A DNA stretch of 49,759 nt from an uncultured Paracoccaceae bacterium (GTDB lineage: Bacteria; Pseudomonadota; Alphaproteobacteria; Rhodobacterales; Rhodobacteraceae). This document shows, piece by piece, positions 24,179-32,371 of the stretch. The stretch covers positions 1 to 49,759 of the forward strand of contig CANLEQ010000024.1 in the NCBI GenBank assembly GCA_947489705.1, read 5' to 3'. Within the stretch, counting starts at the first letter, position 1. Each line of letters begins with the position of its first letter. The notes beneath the pieces were generated by a model that ran no database searches, was not told the DNA's origin, and saw only the letters and a list, made by a program, of their open reading frames with translations. The translations under genes and the position numbers were made by a program.

Positions 24179-25014
24179 GCGACCGCCGCTTGACCCCCGC
24201 CAACGGTCGCGTCGCCGCCGCCCATCTGCGCGGCCTCGTCGAGGCGCCGCGCTTCTCCGAGGGCGAGCCTGCCGGGATCGCCGCGCCGCTGGCCGATCTC
24301 TGGTCCGCGCCCGAGGCCGCCGCGCGGGACCGGCAGCTTCTGCATGGCGAGACCCTCCGCGTCTACGACCGCGCGGACGGCATGGCCTTCGTCCGGGCCG
24401 ATCGCGACGGCTATGTGGGCTATGTGTCCGAGCGCGATCTGGGCCCGCCGGTGCAGGCCACGCATGTCGTGGGCGTGCCGGCCTCGCATCTCTATCCCGC
24501 GCCCGACATGAAGGTGCCGCCGGTCGCGCGGCTGAGCTTCGGCGCCCGGCTCCGGGTCGTGGCCGCCTCCGACCGGTTCTTCGAGCTTTCGAACGGCACG
24601 CATATCCCGCGCCCGCATCTGCGCCCCGCCAACAAGCCCTTCGCCGATCCGGCGAGCGTGGCGCAACTCTTCTTCGGCGTGCCCTATCTCTGGGGCGGCA
24701 ACGGGGCGGACGGCATCGATTGTTCGGGCCTGATCCAGGCGGCGCTGCTGGCCGCGGGCCATCCCTGTCCCGGCGACAGCGACCTGCAGGAGGGGGCGGT
24801 GGGCCGCGCGCTCGATCCCGGCACGCCCATGCTGCGCGGCGACCTGCTGTTCTGGAAGGGGCACGTGGCGATGGCGGTCGATGGCGACGTCCTGATCCAC
24901 GCGAACGCGCATCACATGGCGGTCAGCTACGAGCCCGTTGCCGATGCCGTGGCCCGGATCGAGGCGCAGGGCGGCGGCCCCGTCACCACCCATCGCCGCA
25001 TCGCGCAGGAATAG
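24175..25014 (+). CDS. NlpC/P60 family cysteine peptidase with SH3-like domain
   Basis: 279-residue protein with bacterial SH3-like regions at about residues 35-160 and a C-terminal NlpC/P60 domain. The catalytic cysteine is C183 in YLWGGNGADGIDCSGL, the histidine is H230 in FWKGHVAMAV, and the third polar residue lies near LIHANAHH. Such enzymes cleave gamma-D-glutamyl-diaminopimelate or related peptide bonds in murein peptides. No signal peptide is visible, so it may act on recycled peptides in the cytosol together with the coupled M17 aminopeptidase (inference). It converges on the DUF2794 gene. Confidence 0.9.
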   Translation: MSDRRLTPANGRVAAAHLRGLVEAPRFSEGEPAGIAAPLADLWSAPEAAARDRQLLHGETLRVYDRADGMAFVRADRDGYVGYVSERDLGPPVQATHVVGVPASHLYPAPDMKVPPVARLSFGARLRVVAASDRFFELSNGTHIPRPHLRPANKPFADPASVAQLFFGVPYLWGGNGADGIDCSGLIQAALLAAGHPCPGDSDLQEGAVGRALDPGTPMLRGDLLFWKGHVAMAVDGDVLIHANAHHMAVSYEPVADAVARIEAQGGGPVTTHRRIAQE

Positions 25015-25015
25015 C

Positions 25016-25360
25016 TCAGTCGTCGACCGCGCGGATCAGCTTGCGCTCCAGCACCCGCAGCACCGTCTTGAGGTCGTGGCCGCGCTTGAGGATCTGCCCG
25101 TCCATGCCGATGATCGCGTATTGCCCCTGCTTCGCGCGCAGGCGGGGCCGCTTCTCGATCCGGTAGATCGGGTGCTCGGCAGTGCGTCGGAAGACCGAAA
25201 AGATCGCCACGTCGCGCAGGAACGACATGCCGTAATCGCGCCATTCGCCGGCGGCGACCATGCGGCCATAGAGCGACAGGATCGTGCCGAGCTCGTGTCG
25301 GTCGAACGCGGTTCTGGCGTGCGGGTCCGGACGGCCCGGAAACGGCGTGGGGGATGTCAC
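25016..25360 (-). CDS. DUF2794 family protein
   Basis: About 114-residue cytosolic protein of the alphaproteobacterial DUF2794 family, function unknown. Recognisable parts are FDRHELGTILSLYGRMVAAG, EWRDYGMSFLRDVAIFSVFR and LRAKQGQYAIIGMDGQILKR. The start needs care: the ATG at 25366 is only one base from GGAGG (25368-25372), whereas the in-frame GTG at 25360 is seven bases away, so GTG is more likely the true start. The ribosome binding site lies inside the end of a possible upstream ORF, which suggests coupling. Confidence 0.85.
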   Translation of the reverse strand: MTSPTPFPGRPDPHARTAFDRHELGTILSLYGRMVAAGEWRDYGMSFLRDVAIFSVFRRTAEHPIYRIEKRPRLRAKQGQYAIIGMDGQILKRGHDLKTVLRVLERKLIRAVDD

Positions 25361-25362
25361 GG

Positions 25363-25593
25363 TCATGCCTCCAAATTGGGCGCGGGCGTGCCGTTTGGCA
25401 AGTCGCCACCGTCCCGCCGCGAAATGACCGCGGGATCGCCGCCCCGCCGCCGCATCGCCGCCATGCGCCAACGATAGGTGACGCAGGCGACATAGATCGC
25501 ACAATGCCCCGGTGTCGCGACGCAAAGCCCCCACCAGTTCGCGGCATCGGGGTCCCTTCGGGGGGGCGCCCCCGGCCCCTCCTTCCCGAACAC
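25363..25593 (-). CDS. possible short ORF upstream of DUF2794
   Basis: An open frame ends in TGA at 25365-25363, overlapping the ATG region of DUF2794 and containing that gene's GGAGG. Its last 60 codons have coding-like GC-rich third positions and encode a cysteine- and tryptophan-bearing segment, NWWGLCVATPGHCAIYVAC, then an Arg-rich tail. The start is uncertain; GTG at 25593 is taken here, and the frame is open back to 25650. No family is recognised. It may be non-coding leader sequence. Outside this frame, 25367-25671 shows only a G/C-rich palindrome near 25560-25575. Confidence 0.35.
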   Translation of the reverse strand: MFGKEGPGAPPRRDPDAANWWGLCVATPGHCAIYVACVTYRWRMAAMRRRGGDPAVISRRDGGDLPNGTPAPNLEA

Positions 25594-25671
25594 GATTTCG
25601 GGGCCATGCCTTTCCCCGCATCCCTGCCGCGCTAGCCTCACGCTCAACAATAGACCCGAGGAGGCAGCAAC

Positions 25672-26304
25672 ATGGCTGACGCGACATTATACGGCTTCGA
25701 CGGCTCCACCTATGTGCGCACCGTCAAGATCGTGCTGAACCGCAAGGGCGTCGATTACGACCAGGTGCCGGTCAACGTGCTCGAAGGCGAGACGCGCCAG
25801 CCCGAGCATCTCGCCCGTCATCCGTTCGGCAAGGTGCCCGTCCTCGACATCGACGGCCACCGCCTGCGCGAGACGGACGCCATCGTGAACTATGTCGAAC
25901 AGACCCGAGAAGGGCCCTCATCGGTCCCCGAAAGCGCCTGGGACATCGCCCGCATGTCCGAGATCATGTCTCTCATCCATGCCTATGGCTACGACGCGCT
26001 CGTCGGTGTGGCGTTCTACCACATCAAGCCCGATTTCATCGGCAACCCGAGCGAGGAGCAGCATCACGAGACCCTCGGGAATGCCAATACCTTTCTCAAG
26101 CTCGTGGACGAGATCCGCGCGGGCGACGATTGGCTGGCCGGTCCGAACCCGTCGCTCGCCGATTACATGCTGGGGCCGATCGTCTTCTATACCAACATGA
26201 CCCCGCACAAGGACGAACTGCTCGATATCGGCGGTTTCCGCGAATGGTGGGACCGGCTGAGCGCCGACCGCGACTTCGCCGCGACCGAGCCCGATCTCGG
26301 CTAG
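25672..26304 (+). CDS. glutathione S-transferase family protein
   Basis: 210-residue cytosolic protein with a thioredoxin-like N-terminal domain (ATLYGFDGSTYVRTVKIVLN, then GKVPVLDIDGHRLRETDAIVNYV, the glutathione gamma-glutamyl site) and a helical C-terminal domain. The STYVRT site offers Ser, Thr or Tyr as the glutathione-activating residue. The substrate is unknown. A strong GAGGAGG lies just upstream. The nearby frmA-fghA genes also depend on glutathione, but a functional link is only inference. Confidence 0.9.
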   Translation: MADATLYGFDGSTYVRTVKIVLNRKGVDYDQVPVNVLEGETRQPEHLARHPFGKVPVLDIDGHRLRETDAIVNYVEQTREGPSSVPESAWDIARMSEIMSLIHAYGYDALVGVAFYHIKPDFIGNPSEEQHHETLGNANTFLKLVDEIRAGDDWLAGPNPSLADYMLGPIVFYTNMTPHKDELLDIGGFREWWDRLSADRDFAATEPDLG

Positions 26305-26307
26305 CGG

Positions 26308-26586
26308 TCAGCCGCAGGCGATGCGTACCACCTGGCCCGCGCCGTCGGTCACGATGTTCACGCGCGCGGGCAGGTAATCCATCGTGATCACGTCGCCTTC
26401 CTCGTAGACGCGGGTGATCGACTGGCCCGCGGCCTGCTGCGCCGCCGCGACCGGACCGCCCAGATAGGGCTGGAGCCGATCGGCCCCGCAACCGGCCGGA
26501 TCGGCGCCGGGGGCCGCATCGGGGCCGGGTGTCGTTTGGCACGCTGTCGCGAGGACGAGGGCGGCGAGAGCGAGGGTGGGACGCAT
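26308..26586 (-). CDS. I78-family peptidase inhibitor-like lipoprotein
   Basis: 92-residue exported lipoprotein with a signal peptide ending in a lipobox (ALVLATAC, Cys near residue 16). The mature part matches the peptidase inhibitor I78 family: GCGADRLQPYLGGPV, then EEGDVITMDYLPARVNIVTD and a final VRIACG. Members inhibit serine proteases or are of unknown role; this copy is assigned by pattern only. AAAGGAG precedes the ATG. It is 22 bp after the DUF3108 gene on the same strand and probably co-transcribed. Confidence 0.85.
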   Translation of the reverse strand: MRPTLALAALVLATACQTTPGPDAAPGADPAGCGADRLQPYLGGPVAAAQQAAGQSITRVYEEGDVITMDYLPARVNIVTDGAGQVVRIACG

Positions 26587-26608
26587 GGCGGAACTCCTTT
26601 GAACCATG

Positions 26609-27265
26609 TCAGCGATTGACCAGCCGGACGGTGAACGGTCCGGCCCCGAGCGCGATCTCGCGCGCGCGACTGACCGCGCCGTCCGCAAGCTCGTAGCGCG
26701 CCGTCATGGCGATCTCGCGAAACCGGAACGGCGACAGGTGGCCGGGACCGTCCACCACCCGGTAGGCATAGTCGCATTCCAGCATCTCCGCCCCGAGCGT
26801 GCGGTCCGCAAGCGCGACCTCGACCACCCGGCGGCCGTCGTAGATCCGGAACGGGGCGACGCAGTCGCGTGCGAACGCGATGCGCGCGAAGCCCCGCGCG
26901 GGATCGAGCACGCCCGCTGGGACCCGGCCCGGATCGGAGGCGTCGGTCGCCTCGTCCTCGGGCGCGATCCGCACCTCCGCGACCCGGTCGCCGGCATAGT
27001 CGAAATCGATGCGCCGCGTCTCGTCCGCCGATGCGCCGACGCTGCGATAGCTCTGCCCGCCCGTCAGCGTGGCGTCGAACCGCCCGTCGCCGACCCCGAG
27101 CGGCGTGTTGTCCATCACGCTGCGCAACTCGGCATCGGCACCCGTCTGCGTCACGGCGATGTCGCCCAGCGTACGCCCGGCGAGAACCACGTCGAACCGC
27201 GCGCTCTGCGCCGCTGCCGGCATCGCGAGACAGAACGCCGCGAGGACGCTCAGGACGATCTTCAT
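26609..27265 (-). CDS. DUF3108 family periplasmic protein
   Basis: 218-residue exported protein with a signal peptide ([20 protein letters not shown]). The mature part is beta-rich and reads like DUF3108: [36 protein letters not shown], and a late segment with [17 protein letters not shown]. Its function is unknown; the family is thought to be periplasmic. Two cysteines near residues 133 and 163 could pair. It heads a two-gene unit with the I78 lipoprotein and is divergent from frmA. Confidence 0.82.
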   Translation of the reverse strand: MKIVLSVLAAFCLAMPAAAQSARFDVVLAGRTLGDIAVTQTGADAELRSVMDNTPLGVGDGRFDATLTGGQSYRSVGASADETRRIDFDYAGDRVAEVRIAPEDEATDASDPGRVPAGVLDPARGFARIAFARDCVAPFRIYDGRRVVEVALADRTLGAEMLECDYAYRVVDGPGHLSPFRFREIAMTARYELADGAVSRAREIALGAGPFTVRLVNR

Positions 27266-27396
27266 GGCGCGGCATCTCCGTTGTCGAGTTCGCCCGAGAT
27301 CTAGGCGCTTCGGCGGGGTTTGACCAGCCGGACGGCTTGCAATCGCGGTCTCTTTCGGGTGGGATCACGCCCAACGTGACCCCGAGGAGAACTCCC

Positions 27397-28509
27397 ATGA
27401 AAACCCGTGCCGCCGTCGCCCTCGAACCCGGAAAACCGCTCGAGGTCATGGACGTGAATCTCGACGGCCCCAAGGCCGGCGAGGTCCTGGTCGAGATCAA
27501 GGCCACCGGCATCTGCCATACCGACGAATTCACCCGCTCGGGCGACGACCCCGAGGGCCTGTTTCCGGCCATCCTCGGCCATGAGGGCGCGGGCGTCGTG
27601 ATCGAGGTGGGCGAGGGCGTCACCTCGCTCGAGGTGGGCGATCACGTGATCCCGCTCTACACGGCCGAATGCCGCGAATGCGAATATTGCCTCAACCCCA
27701 AGACAAACCTCTGCCAGAAGGTGCGCGCGACGCAAGGCAAGGGCGTCATGCCCGACGGGACCAGCCGGTTCTCGATGATGGACGGCACGCCGATCCATCA
27801 TTACATGGGTTGCTCGACCTTCGCCAATCACACCGTCCTGCCCGAGATCAGCCTCGCCAAGGTGCGCAAGGATGCGCCCTTCGACAAGATCTGCTATATC
27901 GGTTGCGGCGTGACGACGGGCGTGGGCGCGGTGGTCAACACCGCCAAGGTCGAGCCGGGATCGAACTGCGTCGTCTTCGGGCTGGGCGGGATCGGGCTCA
28001 ACGTGATCCAGGGGCTCAGGATGGTGGGCGCGGACATGATCGTCGGCGTCGATCTCAACAACGACAAGGAAGAGATCGCCAAGCAGTTTGGAATGACGCA
28101 TTTCGTCAACCCCAAGGCGGTCGAGGGCGATCTGGTCGCGCATCTGGTCGAGCTGACGGGCGGCGGCGCGGATTACAGCTTCGAATGCATCGGCAACGTC
28201 AACGTGATGCGGCAGGCGCTCGAATGCGCGCACAAGGGCTGGGGCGAATCGATCATCATCGGCGTCGCGGGCGCGGGGCAGGAGATCTCGACCCGTCCGT
28301 TCCAGCTCGTGACCGGGCGGTCCTGGCGCGGATCGGCCTTCGGCGGCGCGCGGGGCCGGACCGACGTGCCCAGGATCGTCGACTGGTACATGCAGGGCAA
28401 GATCGACATCGATCCGATGATCACCCACAAGCTGACGCTCGACAATATCAACGAGGGCTTCGAGCTGATGCATGCGGGCAAGTCGATCCGGGCCGTCGTC
28501 GAATATTGA
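27397..28509 (+). CDS. frmA: S-(hydroxymethyl)glutathione dehydrogenase / class III alcohol dehydrogenase
   Basis: 370-residue zinc-dependent NAD enzyme that oxidises S-hydroxymethylglutathione (formaldehyde bound to glutathione) to S-formylglutathione and can reduce S-nitrosoglutathione. The catalytic zinc region is [10 protein letters not shown] (C40), the structural zinc cysteines lie in [16 protein letters not shown] (about residues 91-106), and the NAD site is [22 protein letters not shown] precedes the ATG. The next enzyme, fghA, is 3.9 kb downstream on the same strand with four unrelated genes between. The 48-bp repeat follows the stop. Confidence 0.95.
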   Translation: MKTRAAVALEPGKPLEVMDVNLDGPKAGEVLVEIKATGICHTDEFTRSGDDPEGLFPAILGHEGAGVVIEVGEGVTSLEVGDHVIPLYTAECRECEYCLNPKTNLCQKVRATQGKGVMPDGTSRFSMMDGTPIHHYMGCSTFANHTVLPEISLAKVRKDAPFDKICYIGCGVTTGVGAVVNTAKVEPGSNCVVFGLGGIGLNVIQGLRMVGADMIVGVDLNNDKEEIAKQFGMTHFVNPKAVEGDLVAHLVELTGGGADYSFECIGNVNVMRQALECAHKGWGESIIIGVAGAGQEISTRPFQLVTGRSWRGSAFGGARGRTDVPRIVDWYMQGKIDIDPMITHKLTLDNINEGFELMHAGKSIRAVVEY

Positions 28510-28520
28510 GAGGGCGGGAG

Positions 28521-28568
28521 CGAGGGGCCAGCCCCTCGCGCTCCCCGGAGTATTTCGCGACAGATGAA
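28521..28568 (+). repeat. 48-bp palindromic 3' element, copy 2
   Basis: Second copy of the element at 12539-12586, differing at one base. On the plus strand it begins 11 bases after the frmA stop with CGAGGGG, CCAG, CCCCTCG, then CTCCCCGGAG and TATTTCGCGACAGATGAA. The two nested stems followed by TATTT suit a terminator for frmA facing the convergent MFS gene. The same gene-relative orientation as copy 1 argues for function in RNA. Confidence 0.85.
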
Positions 28569-28593
28569 GGGGCGGGCCTTTCGCCCGCGCGTC

Positions 28594-29766
28594 CTAGCCG
28601 CGGCGCAGGATCAGGCCGAGGGCGAGCGCCGAGAGCAGGGTCGAGAAGATCGCATAGCCGATCGTCATCGGGACGAGGCCGAGCGGCCCCTGAAGCGCGC
28701 CGATGATCAGGACCGGGACCGAGATCGCGACATAGACGATCGTGAAATAGGTCGCGGTCACCGCCGCCGCCTGTCCCTGCGGGGCGCGGGACGACAGGGC
28801 GACGAGCCCGCCGCGAAACGCGATCCCGTGACCGATGCCGGCAAAGGCGATGGCGGCGACGAAGCCCGGCAGGGTCTGGGACGCGAGGGTGGCGGTGATC
28901 GCCGCGATCCCGAGCGTCATCGTCGCCATCCCGAGAGGCAGAACGACCCGGTCGGGCAGCATGTCCTCCACCCATTGTCCGAGGATCGACGTGAGAAAGA
29001 TCAGTCCCGCGACGACGCCGATCAGGATGTGGTCGCCCTGTCGCCCGAAGACGTCGCCCAGGTATTTCGGAGCGACCGACCCCAAAAAGCCGCAGATCAT
29101 GAAGATGGCGAAGGCCGCGATCGCGGAGGGCACGAAGATGCCGCGCACCTCCTCGGGCACTGCCAGCCCCTGCGCCCGCAGCTGCGGGTCGGGCGACCGC
29201 TCGCCGGGCTCCGGCAACCACCAGAGCGCCAGCAGCGACAGGCCGGCCATCGCGAGATGGACGAGGTAGGGCGTCACCAGCGGCGCGGGCGCCAGCGTGA
29301 TGACGATGCCGCCGATGATCGCGCCGCCGCCGAGGCCGCCCATATTGGCGGCCGTCGCCCCGAAGCCGCCGATGCGCTTTTGTCCCTCGGGGGCGAGCTC
29401 GGTGACGGCGACGGTCGCCGTCGAGGCGTAGATGCCCACCGCGAAGCCCTGCAGCGCGCGGGCCAACAGCAACATCGTCAGGCCATCGGCGAGCGTGAAC
29501 GCGATCGCGGCAAGGGCCGTGGTGCCGAGCCCGCCGAGGAGCAGCGGCTTGCGCCCGATCTCGTCCGACCAGGGCCCCGTGCCCAGCAGCGCCGCGATGA
29601 CGCCCGCCGAATAGGCCGCGAAGATCAGCGTGATGACGAAGGGCGAGAACCCGAAGCGGTCGGCGTAGAGCGGATAAAGCGGCGTCGGTATCGTGGCGCC
29701 CGACATGATCGTGAAGAACGCGAAGCAGCCCGCGAGGAACGGCCACCAGGTGGATCGGTCGGACAT
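28594..29766 (-). CDS. MFS transporter
   Basis: 390-residue inner-membrane protein of the major facilitator superfamily with about twelve hydrophobic helices. The typical motif between helices 2 and 3 appears as GTGPWSDEIGRKPLLLGG (about residues 55-72), and a central cytoplasmic loop (GERSPDPQLRAQGL) divides the two halves. It is probably a drug or metabolite exporter; the substrate is unknown. The start at 29766 follows GGGAGAAA. It is divergent from the NYN gene. Confidence 0.88.
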   Translation of the reverse strand: MSDRSTWWPFLAGCFAFFTIMSGATIPTPLYPLYADRFGFSPFVITLIFAAYSAGVIAALLGTGPWSDEIGRKPLLLGGLGTTALAAIAFTLADGLTMLLLARALQGFAVGIYASTATVAVTELAPEGQKRIGGFGATAANMGGLGGGAIIGGIVITLAPAPLVTPYLVHLAMAGLSLLALWWLPEPGERSPDPQLRAQGLAVPEEVRGIFVPSAIAAFAIFMICGFLGSVAPKYLGDVFGRQGDHILIGVVAGLIFLTSILGQWVEDMLPDRVVLPLGMATMTLGIAAITATLASQTLPGFVAAIAFAGIGHGIAFRGGLVALSSRAPQGQAAAVTATYFTIVYVAISVPVLIIGALQGPLGLVPMTIGYAIFSTLLSALALGLILRRG

Positions 29767-29901
29767 GGTGGCGTTTCTCCCTGCTCGCCTCCGCAATGTC
29801 CGTGCGCCGGGGATGTTCCCCGCGCCGCGCCACGCCGTTTTCGTTGACATTGCCGCGCGCCTCCCCCAAGGCGTGGCGCCAATCAAGCGTGAAGGTGTAC
29901 C

Positions 29902-30624
29902 ATGCCAGGCGAACGCGACCGCAAGCTCTATGCCGTGCTGATCGACGCGGACAACATCCCCGCCAAGTTCGCAGGCCCCATCCTGCAGGAGGTGACCTCG
30001 TTCGGCGAGCCGGCACTTCGGCGTGTCTATGGCGACTGGTCCTCGGGGCGGCTCGCGAACTGGTCCAAGACGGTGCGCGATCTCGGCCTCGTCGCGCATC
30101 AGGAGACCGCCAATACCGTCGGCAAGAACGCCAGCGACATCGGTCTCGTGATCGACGCGATGGACATCCTGCATACCGGCCGGTTCGACGGCTTCGTGCT
30201 GGTCAGTTCCGACAGCGACTTCACCTCGCTTGCCAACCGGATCCGCGAGCAGGGGCTCGACGTGATCGGCATCGGCGAGAAGAAGGCGCCCGAGGCGCTC
30301 CGGAACGTGTGCAACCGCTTCGTGCTGATCGAGAACATCGTCGACGAGCCGGTGCAGCCGAAATCCGAGGATTCAGGCCCCGCGCCGGCGGGCAAGGTCG
30401 CGCCGATCGAGGCCGTGCCGCTGATCCTGCGGGCGATGGACAAGATCCAGCAGGACGACGAATGGTACGCGCTGGGCCAGCTGGGGCAGTACATCATCGC
30501 CGAGACGCCGGATTTCGACACGCGGACCTACGGCAAGCGCAAGCTCAGCGATCTGGTCGAGGATCTCAAGCGGTTCGAGACCAAGAAGATCGGCAACCAG
30601 CTGCACCTGCGCCGGGTGGACTGA
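29902..30624 (+). CDS. NYN domain protein with C-terminal OST-HTH/LOTUS domain
   Basis: 240-residue cytosolic protein. The NYN (PIN-like) nuclease domain spans residues 8-150 and keeps the acidic metal-site residues D15 and D17 in LIDADN and the SSDSDF motif near residue 103, with ASDIGLVIDAMD between. After a proline/alanine linker, a helical C-terminal domain (about 165-238) with LGQLGQYIIAETPDFDTRTYG fits an OST-HTH/LOTUS RNA-binding domain. It is thus probably a ribonuclease; the target RNA is unknown. GAAGGTG precedes the ATG. It converges on the TetR gene. Confidence 0.87.
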   Translation: MPGERDRKLYAVLIDADNIPAKFAGPILQEVTSFGEPALRRVYGDWSSGRLANWSKTVRDLGLVAHQETANTVGKNASDIGLVIDAMDILHTGRFDGFVLVSSDSDFTSLANRIREQGLDVIGIGEKKAPEALRNVCNRFVLIENIVDEPVQPKSEDSGPAPAGKVAPIEAVPLILRAMDKIQQDDEWYALGQLGQYIIAETPDFDTRTYGKRKLSDLVEDLKRFETKKIGNQLHLRRVD

Positions 30625-30630
30625 GGCGGA

Positions 30631-31245
30631 TCAGACCGCGTAGCGGGCCATGAACATGTCGACCGCACCGCGCACCACGCGCTCGCGCTCGGCCTCGGTG
30701 AATTCGGTCTGCATCCCGAACATGAAGCGCGGAAAGAGCTCCGCCTTGCAAAGCTCGGCAAATTGGTGCGCGGCAAGTGCCGTGTCCTCGATGGCGAGTT
30801 CTCCGCGCGCGATCGCCTGGTCGAAATAGCGCCGCAGCACGCGCTCGACCAGACCCGGGCCCGATTCCCAGAATCGCCGACCGAGCTCGGGAAAGCGGTC
30901 GGTCTCGGCCACGCAGATGCGGAACATCCGCTGGCCGAATTCCGACAGTACGAAGCACAGGATGTGGTTGCCGGCGAGCGTCAGGACCTGCTCCGGCGGA
31001 TCGTCCATGTCGAGCCGGTCGATCGCCGTCGCCGCCTGCTTGCCGCATTCGCAGGTCGCGACCTCCATGAAGAGAAGGCGCTTGTCCGCGAAATAGCTGT
31101 AGAGCGTCGCCTTGCTGACGCCCGCGCATTTGGCGATCGTGTCGACGCTCGCCCCTTCGAACCCGTCGGCCATGAAGACCTTGCGCGCTCCGTCGAGGAC
31201 CTGCTGGTACTTGCGACCCTTCTTGATCTGGACCTGCTGGTTCAT
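30631..31245 (-). CDS. TetR family transcriptional regulator
   Basis: 204-residue regulator. The N-terminal helix-turn-helix is clear (ASVDTIAKCAGVSKATLYSYF, about residues 32-52), followed by a helical ligand domain typical of AcrR/TetR types with CECGKQAATAI and a late FAELCKAELF. It is divergent from the AEC transporter, so it probably controls that gene and itself. A candidate operator lies at 31275-31291. The inducing ligand is unknown. Confidence 0.9.
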   Translation of the reverse strand: MNQQVQIKKGRKYQQVLDGARKVFMADGFEGASVDTIAKCAGVSKATLYSYFADKRLLFMEVATCECGKQAATAIDRLDMDDPPEQVLTLAGNHILCFVLSEFGQRMFRICVAETDRFPELGRRFWESGPGLVERVLRRYFDQAIARGELAIEDTALAAHQFAELCKAELFPRFMFGMQTEFTEAERERVVRGAVDMFMARYAV

Positions 31246-31274
31246 CGGCGCTCCCTGCTTGCGTGGCTCACTCT

Positions 31275-31291
31275 GCCGTGACCGACACGGC
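31275..31291. promoter_or_regulatory. candidate TetR operator
   Basis: GCCGTG (31275-31280) and CACGGC (31286-31291) form a perfect 6-bp inverted repeat with 5-base spacing, extending imperfectly to CTC and GAG at the edges. It is 30 bp upstream of the TetR start, in the divergent region with the AEC gene. Size and place fit a TetR-family operator; assignment is inference. Confidence 0.4.
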
Positions 31292-31392
31292 GGAGACAAG
31301 CCATATGTGGGATCTGCCCCCGCCGGATATAAGCCCCGGCGCGCCGCGGGCGGCGTTGCGCCGGGGCCCCGGGCCGGATAGCGATCGTCGGC

Positions 31393-32313
31393 ATGGACGT
31401 TCTGGCGCAGACGCTTCCCTTCTTCGCCCTGATCGGGCTCGGCTTCTGGGCGGGGCGCGCGGGCTTCTTCGACGCGGCGGCGACGGCGGCGCTGACCGCG
31501 TTCGTCTTCTACTTCGCGCTCTCGGCGCTGCTCTTCCGGTTCACCGCCGGGCTCGACCTCGGTGCGGTGCTGAGCGTGCGGTTCCTGCTGGCCTATTTCT
31601 GCGGCACGCTCCTCGTCTATCTGGCGGCCACCGCTGCGGGCCTCTGGCGCGGGCGCGGCATGGCCGAAACCGCGATCGAGGCGCAATGCGCCGTGATCGG
31701 CAATGTGGGGTTCCTCGGCATTCCGATGCTGGTGCAGCTTCTGGGCGAGGGGGCGGTGGGCCCGATCCTGCAGGTCATCGTCGTGGACCTCATCCTCTTC
31801 GGCGCCGTCACCGTGATCCTGATCACGCTCTCGCGCAACGAGGGCAGCTTCGGCGCCGCGACATTGCGGGTGGCCGCGGGCCTTGCGAAGAACCCGATGA
31901 TCGCATCGATCGCCGCGGGGTTGCTCTGGGCGGCGTCGGGCTGGTCCATCCCCGGGCCGGCCGACAGGTTTCTCGAGCTTCTGGGCGGGGCGGCCACGCC
32001 CGGTGCGCTTTTCGCCATCGGCGCGTCGCTGGCCGGCAAATCGGCCGAACGGCTGAGCGTCGCGGGGTGGCTGTCGGTCTGCAAGCTGGTGCTGCACCCG
32101 GTGGCGGTGGGCGTCATGGCGTTCGCGGTCTTCGGGGTGGAGCGGTTCTCCGCGGGCGCGATGGTGGTCGCGGCCTCCCTGCCGGTGGCGGGCAACGTGT
32201 TCATCCTCGCCCAAAGCTACGGCACGGCACCGCAGCGCGCCTCGGCCGCGATCCTGGTCTCGACACTGGTTTCCGTGGTGACGGTGACGGCCTGGCTCGG
32301 CCTTCTGGTCTGA
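31393..32313 (+). CDS. AEC family transporter
   Basis: 306-residue inner-membrane protein with about ten helices of the auxin efflux carrier (AEC) family, which export small organic acids and similar solutes. Family segments are AQCAVIGNVGFLGIPMLVQ (about residues 96-114), a mid loop after ILITLSRNEG, and SLPVAGNVFILAQSYG near residue 270. The substrate is unknown. It is divergent from TetR and 58 bp before fghA on the same strand. Confidence 0.9.
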   Translation: MDVLAQTLPFFALIGLGFWAGRAGFFDAAATAALTAFVFYFALSALLFRFTAGLDLGAVLSVRFLLAYFCGTLLVYLAATAAGLWRGRGMAETAIEAQCAVIGNVGFLGIPMLVQLLGEGAVGPILQVIVVDLILFGAVTVILITLSRNEGSFGAATLRVAAGLAKNPMIASIAAGLLWAASGWSIPGPADRFLELLGGAATPGALFAIGASLAGKSAERLSVAGWLSVCKLVLHPVAVGVMAFAVFGVERFSAGAMVVAASLPVAGNVFILAQSYGTAPQRASAAILVSTLVSVVTVTAWLGLLV

Positions 32314-32371
32314 CGCTTTACCCCGGGCCGCGCCCGCGCTAGCTCAAGGCGCAACCGACAGGAGGATTTCC

